DNA of 6,834 bases, taken from assembly GCA_963743595.1 (NCBI GenBank), contig CAVURW010000280.1, positions 1-6,834 of the forward strand, written 5' to 3'. Under the pieces are notes generated by a model. The model saw only the letters and a program-made list of their open reading frames with translations. It did not search any database and was not told the origin of the DNA. Below are positions 1 to 5,847 of this stretch, in pieces (position 1 is the stretch's first letter; each line of letters starts with the position of its first letter). The stretch is from CAVURW01 sp963743595. Its GTDB lineage: Bacteria; Verrucomicrobiota; Verrucomicrobiia; Methylacidiphilales; UBA1321. Position numbers and translations under genes: made by a program.

Positions 1-954
1 GTCGCCCAACTGGAATATAACTTGATCGTGGGGAAGTACGGTGGCGAAACACACGGGCCAATTCAGAAAAGGCGTCTCGAGCGCGAAGTGCGACCGCTCA
101 TTTGTTTTTTGGTTATTCAACTCCAATCCATCGGCTGACCAACATCCGGAAAAGACCCTCATAGCCTGCTGATCCTCGGGACGGAAGTCAGTGGCTTCAC
201 CTATTCCACTTTGGTCTGGATCTTGATCCGGAAAAGTCGCCGCTCTCTTCGCAAAGGCCGAGCGAATTAAAATCCGAGCACCTTTTTGATCCTGGTCTTT
301 GCACCTTAAGCCATATAGGTCCCACTGATGGTCGGGAGTCTCCTTCACGAAGAGGCGATCTGCCATACCCGGAAATTTCTCCTCGGACAACCGCTGAAGG
401 TCTGTTCCATCGAGCTTACAACTGTAGGGCTCTTGATCGGCAGTATCGATGAAATAGAGCCGGGCGACGGGATCGACCCATTGGGTCAAGTGCGAATCGA
501 TATTTGTTGCCGTCAGGATGGAGATGGGACTGGCCAAGAAAAAGAAGGGCGTGATCACGGCGTAGGACGCAGTTTGGGCGAGCACGGAGGCTTTAAAGGA
601 CCGCCAGAGCCACTCCTGTTGCCCACGGAACAGCACCATGATAAACGGCCATTCCAGGACGATCGAAAGCAGATACGAAACAAAGATCATGAGGATAATC
701 AAGGGCAATGCTACGTAGAGAGAGGGCGAGATTTGAATCGTGGTCAACCAATCCAATCCGAAAGCACCGACCCAAGCCGAGAAGTAATTGGCAGGAATCA
801 TGACAAGCGCACAGAAGAGCTGGTTTCGTCTAAAGACCCAGCCGATCAAAATCCCTTCGCAAATTCCAATGATCAAATTGCCGAATACGAGATAGAGAAT
901 GCTGGCCCACATGAGCGGAGTGCCTGCGTCAGCCAGGAAAACGGTGTGGATCAT
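1..954 (-). CDS. Partial integral membrane protein, four predicted TM helices plus soluble C-terminal region (3' end beyond window)
   Basis: The minus strand reads open without a stop from an ATG at 954-952 to base 1, giving 318 residues; the C-terminus lies outside the window. The start is well supported, because an in-frame TAA sits only four codons upstream. Hydrophobic segments lie at about residues 15-40, 46-67, 80-109 and 127-149. Basic residues in the loops after segment 1 (FRRNQ) and after segment 3 (around FRGQQEWLWRSFK) suggest an outside N-terminus and place the roughly 170-residue tail outside the membrane. The tail begins with a segment (LYFID...YSCKLDGTDLQRL, about 166-189) resembling one blade of a TolB/low-density-lipoprotein-receptor-type beta-propeller; this is a resemblance only. 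The N-terminal motif LADAGTPLMW and the membrane region recall uncharacterised proteins of Verrucomicrobia and Planctomycetes. That is from memory, and I know no function. No Shine-Dalgarno sequence precedes the start. The gene is divergent from the lyase gene. Confidence 0.85.
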   Translation of the reverse strand, partial: MIHTVFLADAGTPLMWASILYLVFGNLIIGICEGILIGWVFRRNQLFCALVMIPANYFSAWVGAFGLDWLTTIQISPSLYVALPLIILMIFVSYLLSIVLEWPFIMVLFRGQQEWLWRSFKASVLAQTASYAVITPFFFLASPISILTATNIDSHLTQWVDPVARLYFIDTADQEPYSCKLDGTDLQRLSEEKFPGMADRLFVKETPDHQWDLYGLRCKDQDQKGARILIRSAFAKRAATFPDQDPDQSGIGEATDFRPEDQQAMRVFSGCWSADGLELNNQKTNERSHFALETPFLNWPVCFATVLPHDQVIFQLGD

Positions 955-1110
955 GAGGTTAGGTTAACGCTGGATTGTTTTATGTCAAACGAAAAGCAAA
1001 CTCCTCGAGATTACCCTGACACCGTGCCTCATGAATTTGCTCTCAAAGATGTTACTATTCCGAGACGGTCGACAGGATTCGGGAAGACGAACCGCGCTTA
1101 GTGCAAATTG

Positions 1111-1176
1111 TTCACTCTCAACATGTTTTCCATGTCGACCTTGTGGAGACATCAGTAAAAATCAGAACGGGAAGCT
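1111..1176 (+). repeat. Long inverted repeat, left arm
   Basis: The left arm pairs with 1396-1458 on the opposite strand. The core 1127-1165 is a perfect 39-base match to the reverse complement of 1407-1445. Inward, one mismatch is followed by six more matching bases and then a partly matching stretch. Outward, the match continues as CATG and TTCAC, separated by small length differences (one T in a run, and two bases). The small indels show that the arms have drifted apart since duplication. The spacer of about 219 bases has no gene. Possible identities are a MITE-like or degraded insertion-sequence remnant, or an old inverted duplication. I found no target-site duplication at the outer edges. 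Confidence 0.9.
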
Positions 1177-1395
1177 ACCGATTATCGTTCCTTTGGAACT
1201 CTAACGCCGCGGTAGTGTACCTAGCACTTCGGACGGCTGATCAGCGCCCTCATGCCAGGCTTTTTTATGGATCGCGCCTGTGGCGCTCAATTGGATCGTC
1301 CTTATGAACCTACTCAATAAGAGGTTTTCCATTCCGAGACACCAACCCCGCAAAGCGACGTGATTAGTAGGGATGAACCGGTCGAGGGATCAGTA

Positions 1396-1458
1396 AGCCT
1401 CCCGTACTGATTTTTACTGATGTCTCCACAAGGTCGACATGGAAACATGGATAGTGAA
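1396..1458 (-). repeat. Long inverted repeat, right arm
   Basis: This is the reverse-complement partner of 1111-1176, with the perfect 39-base part at 1407-1445. Transcribed through, the two arms would fold into a stem of about 60 base pairs with a loop of about 219 nucleotides. The arm ends about 105 bases before the lyase start, so it could lie in or just upstream of that gene's promoter region. Confidence 0.9.
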
Positions 1459-1493
1459 GATGGGGCAGCGATCCCTATTCGCCCGACGCAGCT

Positions 1494-1526
1494 TGCGCAT
1501 TTTTTCTGGCCGATGCGCATTGTTTC
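1494..1526. promoter_or_regulatory. Phased 13-base direct repeat upstream of the lyase gene, possible operator
   Basis: TGCGCATTTTTTC (1494-1506) recurs as TGCGCATTGTTTC (1514-1526), matching at 12 of 13 bases. The copies are exactly 20 bases apart, about two helical turns, so both would face the same side of the DNA. The pair ends 36 bases before the lyase start codon, where an operator or activator site would be expected. A binding role is inference; no regulator is identified. Confidence 0.35.
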
Positions 1527-1562
1527 CATGTGCCCGGGTGGCCTGCGATGGCATAATCGAAT

Positions 1563-3386
1563 ATGCATTTCCGAGCTGCCTTCGTTTGCCTCCTCATCTT
1601 CGTTACGTTTCCGTTTGCTCACGCAAACGTCCCGACCGAGGCTGAAGTGAAGCAATTGATTTTACAAAAAGTCGGGGCACATCCCCGACTCTTTTTACCG
1701 GCGGGCGGGGAGGCGGCACTGAAACAAAAGATCGCGGGGTCGCCGGAGCTCGTCATCATTCGGGACTCGATTTTGGCTTCGGCGGAGAAGATCATTCCAC
1801 AACCCACGCTCACCCGTGTTCTGACAGGAAAGCGGTTGCTCAGCGTGAGTCGCGAATTTCTTATTCGTGTGTCGACTCTGGGCATGGCGTGGCGGCTGAC
1901 CGGTGATTCCCGCTATCTGGATCGCGCACAGAAAGAGATGCTCGCCATCGCTGCGTTCAGCGATTGGCATCCAGAGCATTTTCTGGATGTGGCCGAAATG
2001 ACCAACGGCATGGCGATCGGTTACGACTGGTTTTATGCGGGACTCGATGCTCAAACGCGCACGACCTGTAGCACGGCGATTATCGAGAAAGGACTGAAGC
2101 CCTCGCTTACTGGCAAAATGTCGTGGGTGCGCGGCGGAAATAATTGGAACCAAGTCTGCAATGGGGGGATGGTGATGGGGGCCCTGGCGATTGCGGATGA
2201 ACAGCCCGATCTGGCGGCGCAAATCATCGTCCGCGCGGTCGATTCTGTTCCCTATTCGATGAAAGAGTACGGTCCAGATGGCGCATTCCCGGAAGGTCCC
2301 GGCTACTGGGACTACGCCACCACCTACACGGTCATTTTGCTGGAAGCGATGCAATCGACGTTGGGCACCGATTACGGCCTAAGCCAGACGCCCGGCTTTC
2401 TCGCATCAGGCGATTTTATGCTTCACGTGACGGGACCGACGGGTCTCTACTTCAATTTTTCTGACAGCGGAGCGCAAGCAAAGCTTGAACCCCCACTCTA
2501 CTGGATTGCGGCTCAAAGGCATGATCCCGAGCTGCTCTGGTTCATGAATCAGATGGTGAACCAAAAAAAGGTGTCGGGGTCCAGCGTGCTACCGTTGGTT
2601 CTTATTTGGGCCGATTCTTCTTTAAACAGTGCGCAACCTAAAGCGCTCGATTGGAAAGGGAATGGAGAAAATCCGGTCGCCTTTTTCCGTAGTGGCTGGG
2701 GGCCCGATGCGGTTTATGTGGGCATCAAGGGCGGCACACCTTCAGCGAGTCATGCACACATGGACGAGGGCTCGTTTGTGTTCGATGCCCAGGGCGTACG
2801 GTGGGCGCATTCACTGGGCATGCAAGATTACAACTCCCTGGAAAGCAAGGGCATCAATCTGTTTAACTTCAAACAAGATTCGGAGCGTTGGCAAATTTTC
2901 CGAATTTCGAATGAATCGAAAAACATGCTGATGTTCAATGACCAGATCCAGAGCGTGAAGGGTAAAGCGACGATCACGACGTCCGGCTTGGGAAGCGATA
3001 CGCCGTCTGCCACGGTCGATTGCTCCACCGTCTTCGCCGGGCAAGCGCAGAAAGTGGTTCGCACCTACTCGCTTCAGAAACGGCATACCTTGTTGATCGA
3101 GGACTCGGTGCAGTCGGTTGCGAAAGAGGGCAATGTCCGCTGGCAAATGATGACGCATGCGCAGATTGAGCCGAGCGGGTCAATCGCGAAACTCACCGAA
3201 AACGGGAAGACACTGATGGTCCGTTGCCTCAAGCCAGTAAACGCTACATGGACTGTGGTGGATGCATCGGCACCGCGCCATGATTACGATGCTCCAAATC
3301 CCGGCATGCACCAGTTGGTCCTGAATATTCCGGTCAAGGCCGGGGACTCTCCGCAAATTACGGTGAGTCTAGAACCGGGGAATTAA
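1563..3386 (+). CDS. Secreted heparinase II/III-like polysaccharide lyase
   Basis: The product has 607 residues. Residues 1-21 form a signal peptide (hydrophobic run 5-18, likely cleavage after AHA), which fixes the ATG despite no Shine-Dalgarno sequence. Residues about 40-340 look like the alpha/alpha-toroid domain and contain NNWNQVCNGG (193-202) and PEGPGYWDY (243-251). Residues about 370-607 look like the heparinase II/III beta-sandwich, opening with FRSGWG and SHAHMDEGSF (396-405). In this superfamily an Asn or His after the first motif neutralises the uronate carboxylate while a Tyr and a His carry out beta-elimination. N194, one of Y236/Y248/Y251, and H397 are the candidates here. Substrate cannot be assigned: heparinoid, alginate and other uronate polymers all occur in the superfamily. 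Relatives usually have Asp and His where this protein has S417 and K453, two positions used for metal binding in structurally known members. The gene ends 14 bases from the convergent cyclic-nucleotide-fold gene, with no visible terminator between them. Confidence 0.9.
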   Translation: MHFRAAFVCLLIFVTFPFAHANVPTEAEVKQLILQKVGAHPRLFLPAGGEAALKQKIAGSPELVIIRDSILASAEKIIPQPTLTRVLTGKRLLSVSREFLIRVSTLGMAWRLTGDSRYLDRAQKEMLAIAAFSDWHPEHFLDVAEMTNGMAIGYDWFYAGLDAQTRTTCSTAIIEKGLKPSLTGKMSWVRGGNNWNQVCNGGMVMGALAIADEQPDLAAQIIVRAVDSVPYSMKEYGPDGAFPEGPGYWDYATTYTVILLEAMQSTLGTDYGLSQTPGFLASGDFMLHVTGPTGLYFNFSDSGAQAKLEPPLYWIAAQRHDPELLWFMNQMVNQKKVSGSSVLPLVLIWADSSLNSAQPKALDWKGNGENPVAFFRSGWGPDAVYVGIKGGTPSASHAHMDEGSFVFDAQGVRWAHSLGMQDYNSLESKGINLFNFKQDSERWQIFRISNESKNMLMFNDQIQSVKGKATITTSGLGSDTPSATVDCSTVFAGQAQKVVRTYSLQKRHTLLIEDSVQSVAKEGNVRWQMMTHAQIEPSGSIAKLTENGKTLMVRCLKPVNATWTVVDASAPRHDYDAPNPGMHQLVLNIPVKAGDSPQITVSLEPGN

Positions 3387-3400
3387 CGCAGGAAGAGCGT

Positions 3401-3898
3401 CTACGCCGAGTAAGCGTCCGATTCCGCAGCGGTCTCTTGAGTCGTATGAAGACGCATGCCGGTTGGATCGAGTTGGCGAAGGCGTTTGCACAGGATCTTG
3501 ACGAGAGATGTAAGCAAGATGTTGCCGGCACCGGGGTTGTCTTCGATAAACTGGTTGAGACTGCTATCGGCAATCTTCCACAATTGGCTAAAGGTTGTGG
3601 CCACTACAGATGCGGTGGTCAGGCCGGGGTCGAACATGCTCACTTCACCCAAGGTATCGCCAGGTCCCACTTGCGAGAGCGTTTGGTAAGTGCCGTCGGC
3701 CTGCTTGCAGCGCACTTCCAGTTGCCCGCTAATGACGATAAAAAACTCATTAAGGACTTCGCTCTCACGAATGATGGCTGTTCCGGCATGGCCCGGCACA
3801 AATTCGCCATAAGAACTGAGCAAATTACGGTCATCTTCTTTGAGTAGAGAGATCCAGGCGATGGCAGGGAGGGAGGGTGTTTCGAACGTTCCAGACAT
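3401..3898 (-). CDS. Stand-alone cyclic-nucleotide-binding-fold (Crp/Fnr-type sensor domain) protein
   Basis: The 165-residue product consists almost entirely of one cNMP-binding beta-roll (about residues 12-125), followed by a short helical stretch (about 126-145) and a polar tail. Visible family features are FFIVISGQLEV (52-62), the glycine turn GPGD (78-81), and the phosphate-binding cassette start GEVSMFD (84-90). In cAMP-binding members the cassette ends with Arg-Ser/Thr-Ala; here it reads TTASVVA (94-100), so the arginine that holds the cyclic phosphate is Thr94. Binding of cAMP or cGMP is therefore doubtful, and the domain may be structural or bind another ligand. There is no helix-turn-helix domain, unlike Crp/Fnr regulators, so any regulatory role would be through protein contacts. 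The protein has no signal peptide and is probably cytoplasmic. It is convergent with the lyase gene and divergent from the fucosidase gene, with no Shine-Dalgarno sequence at the start. Confidence 0.88.
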   Translation of the reverse strand: MSGTFETPSLPAIAWISLLKEDDRNLLSSYGEFVPGHAGTAIIRESEVLNEFFIVISGQLEVRCKQADGTYQTLSQVGPGDTLGEVSMFDPGLTTASVVATTFSQLWKIADSSLNQFIEDNPGAGNILLTSLVKILCKRLRQLDPTGMRLHTTQETAAESDAYSA

Positions 3899-4105
3899 AA
3901 AATAATTTTTGGCTCAGTTGCTACTTTTTTAAATCTTTGACACAAAATCCAAACGAAATCCATCAGTTTCGTCGAGGGGAATTACTGGGAGTAAAAGATT
4001 GTCGCACGCGAACTATCTTAAGACGTTCCAGGCAGGGCATTTAACCGAATTTGCCGAAGTGGTCGCAACTTTTTAAGAGCGAACCTGTTCATAACAGAAC
4101 TCCTC
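3899..4105. promoter_or_regulatory. Divergent intergenic region between the cNMP-fold gene and the fucosidase gene
   Basis: This 207-base AT-richer stretch must carry the start signals of both flanking genes. It contains a hairpin ACGAAA/TTTCGT with an eight-base loop (3953-3972), a hairpin CTGTT-CAT-AACAG (4085-4097), and two related AT-rich elements (from 3917 and from 4062). A perfect TTGACA occurs at 3937-3942, but no fitting -10 box follows at 16-18 bases, so I do not call a promoter position. Confidence 0.5.
4085..4097. promoter_or_regulatory. Short perfect inverted repeat just before the fucosidase start
   Basis: CTGTT-CAT-AACAG has two five-base arms and a three-base loop, and it ends eight bases before the ATG at 4106. 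It occupies the place where a ribosome-binding site would normally be. It could be a small operator half-site pair or a weak hairpin affecting translation start, but repeats this short also occur by chance. Confidence 0.25.
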
Positions 4106-5818
4106 ATGAAATTCGTTACGCCCCTTATCGCCGCACTTGTTGTCACCTCAGCTATGGTTTGTGCGCAGACAACGCCCACTCCTGCTCCGGTCGATAATCC
4201 TGATACAGCACCACCCGGCTCTGTGGTGAAGGATACCGTGGTGCGCATCCACGAAACGCCTGAACAACGCGACGCGCGGATGGCGTGGTGGCGTGAGGCG
4301 AAGTTCGGCATGTTCATCCACTGGGGGCTTTACTGCATTCCGGCCGATGGCGAGTGGCACATGCGCGCGCATCAAGAATCGTTCGCGGAATACTCGAAAT
4401 TAGCGGAGCAGTTTAACCCGACGAAATTCAATGCCGACGAGTGGGCGGGAATCGCGGAAGCAGCGGGCATGAAATACATGGTGCTCACGACAAAGCACCA
4501 CGACGGGTTTGCGATGTTCCACTCTGCCGCCAGCGCTTACAACATTTACGATGCGACGCCCTTTAAGCGCGATCCGCTGAAAGAGCTCTCGCTGGCGTGC
4601 CCGAAGCACAATATCAAGCTCGGGACCTACTACTCAGTAATCGCCGATTGGGGACATCCCGGCGGTGGTGCCGGTTGCCCGAAGTGGGACCACGCCGCGC
4701 AAGACGGGGATCTGGACGATTACGTGAACAAGGTTTCCCTGGCGCAAGTGAAGGAACTGCTGACGAATTACGGACCGATCGCCGTGATGTGGTTCGATTC
4801 CGATGGCTCAAATGTGGGCACCGCTGAACGCGCTTCGCGTTACGAGCCGGTCCTGGCCCTGCAGCCGAATATCATTGTTGATCCGCGCCTCCAGCATTTC
4901 CCAGGCGATTACGATACCGCTGAAGGGCACATCCCGATCATTCCACCGACGGGCGATTGGGAACTGTGCGATCGCACTAACGGCAGTTGGGGGTACACGC
5001 ATGCACCGGCGCGTTCCCTGAACTTCCTGATTCACGAGCTGGTGGAAGCGTGGGCCAAGGGCGGCAATGTGCTGCTGAATGTGGGGCCGGATGAGACGGG
5101 AATTATCCCTGTCGATTCGGTCGCTGTACTCAAGCAGATTGGTGATTGGATGAAGGTGAACGGTGAAGCGATTTATGGCTGCAAACGAGGACCGTTTGAC
5201 TACACGCCGTGGGGTTGGTCGTCCCTGAAAGACGGAAACCTCTATTTGTTTGTCTTTAACTGGCCGACTGACGGAGTTTTGAAGGTGCCGATGACCAACG
5301 CGATTAGCTCTGCGCATCTGCTGGTGGCGCCCGATAAGGAGCTCACCTCCGAGGTGAAAGACGGGTACACCCTGATTCATCTGCCCAAAGACGCGCCGGA
5401 TGCGAATTGTACCGTGATTCAGGTGAAGTGCCAGGGTGAGATTCCCCGGTTCACGTCGCTAATCGAGGGAAAGCCGGTGACTTCTACTGAAGACGAGAAA
5501 GCCGCGCAAAGCCTCACGAACGCTACCGGCGGAAATCTCCGGCTCAAGACCGATCACGTGACGATTGGCGTGGATATGGGGAAGCCCACATCGATCGGGT
5601 ACCTGCGCTTTACGACTCCCTACACGGAGGTGACGAAACTGACATTCGAGTACGAAGACGGCGCAAACTGGAAGACGTTCTACACGCAAGACAACCCCAA
5701 GGGCACTGAGTTTCAAACGACATTCCCCCCGGTCACGGCGCAAAATGTCCGGGTTACCGTTCAATCGAGTAAACCCGAAATACGCGTCGGTTTGTGGCAA
5801 TTGTTTCCACCGTTTTGA
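4106..5818 (+). CDS. Secreted GH29 alpha-L-fucosidase with C-terminal discoidin-like (F5/8 type C) domain
   Basis: The enzyme hydrolyses terminal alpha-L-fucose from glycans by the retaining mechanism of family GH29. The product has 570 residues. Residues 1-20 are a signal peptide (cleavage probably VCA before QTT), supporting this ATG, followed by a Pro/Thr-rich linker to about residue 40. The catalytic barrel spans about 52-350 with FGMFIHWG (67-74), TTKHHDGF (128-135) and VMWFDSDG (227-234), in which D231 fits the GH29 nucleophile. E273 (in DTAEGHIP) and E286 (in DWELCD) are possible acid/base residues; I cannot choose between them by eye. GSWGYTHA (293-300) and GNVLLNVGPDETG (320-332) are also typical. 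A small beta domain (about 360-445) follows, then a discoidin-like module (about 446-570), often carbohydrate-binding in secreted glycosidases. The substrate and linkage are unknown. A HEAT-repeat gene follows after 29 bases without a terminator. There is no Shine-Dalgarno sequence. Confidence 0.95.
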   Translation: MKFVTPLIAALVVTSAMVCAQTTPTPAPVDNPDTAPPGSVVKDTVVRIHETPEQRDARMAWWREAKFGMFIHWGLYCIPADGEWHMRAHQESFAEYSKLAEQFNPTKFNADEWAGIAEAAGMKYMVLTTKHHDGFAMFHSAASAYNIYDATPFKRDPLKELSLACPKHNIKLGTYYSVIADWGHPGGGAGCPKWDHAAQDGDLDDYVNKVSLAQVKELLTNYGPIAVMWFDSDGSNVGTAERASRYEPVLALQPNIIVDPRLQHFPGDYDTAEGHIPIIPPTGDWELCDRTNGSWGYTHAPARSLNFLIHELVEAWAKGGNVLLNVGPDETGIIPVDSVAVLKQIGDWMKVNGEAIYGCKRGPFDYTPWGWSSLKDGNLYLFVFNWPTDGVLKVPMTNAISSAHLLVAPDKELTSEVKDGYTLIHLPKDAPDANCTVIQVKCQGEIPRFTSLIEGKPVTSTEDEKAAQSLTNATGGNLRLKTDHVTIGVDMGKPTSIGYLRFTTPYTEVTKLTFEYEDGANWKTFYTQDNPKGTEFQTTFPPVTAQNVRVTVQSSKPEIRVGLWQLFPPF

Positions 5819-5847
5819 GGCCTTGATGCATCGGTTAAGCTGGGGCG

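Larger units (their letters stand above)
955..1562. other. 608-base gene-free region between divergent genes
   Basis: Open frames here are short, overlap each other on both strands and resemble no protein I know, so I call no gene. The region contains a long inverted repeat (1111-1176 with 1396-1458), a spacer between the arms with a 10-base palindrome GCTGATCAGC (1236-1245) and a small hairpin GCGCC-TGT-GGCGC (1274-1286), and a phased direct repeat (1494-1506 and 1514-1526). A 10-mer, ATTCCGAGAC, occurs at 1057-1066 and again at 1331-1340. The start regions of both flanking genes, and therefore their promoters, must lie here, but I see no strong sigma-70-like pair. Confidence 0.7.

Noticed and set aside
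954..988. Promoter for the membrane protein gene (TTGACA at 988-983 on the minus strand)
   Set aside because: The best -10 candidate (TAACCT at a 16-base spacer) matches only half of the consensus and would start transcription about at the ATG; too weak to call.
328..1101. A 257-codon plus-strand open frame
   Set aside because: It lies antisense to the membrane protein gene (1-954). Its translation is highly polar, low in hydrophobic residues and resembles no fold, while the opposite strand gives clear membrane helices.
1236..1286. Possible rho-independent terminator between the inverted-repeat arms (palindrome, T-run at 1261-1266, GCGCC/GGCGC hairpin)
   Set aside because: The palindromes and the T-run are not in the right order or spacing: no strong stem directly precedes the T-run, and no T-run follows the GC hairpin.
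1101..1655. Several short frames on both strands in the intergenic gap
   Set aside because: They overlap one another and the inverted repeat, have no recognisable domain, and some run into the lyase signal peptide in another frame.
1695..2354. A 219-codon minus-strand frame inside the lyase gene
   Set aside because: The plus strand has clear family motifs over the same bases; the antisense translation is Arg/His-rich shadow sequence.
3937..3965. Sigma-70-like promoter starting with a perfect TTGACA
   Set aside because: The bases 16-18 downstream do not resemble TATAAT, so the -35 match stands alone.
4808..5380. A 190-codon minus-strand frame inside the fucosidase gene
   Set aside because: It is antisense to conserved GH29 coding sequence and has no recognisable domain.
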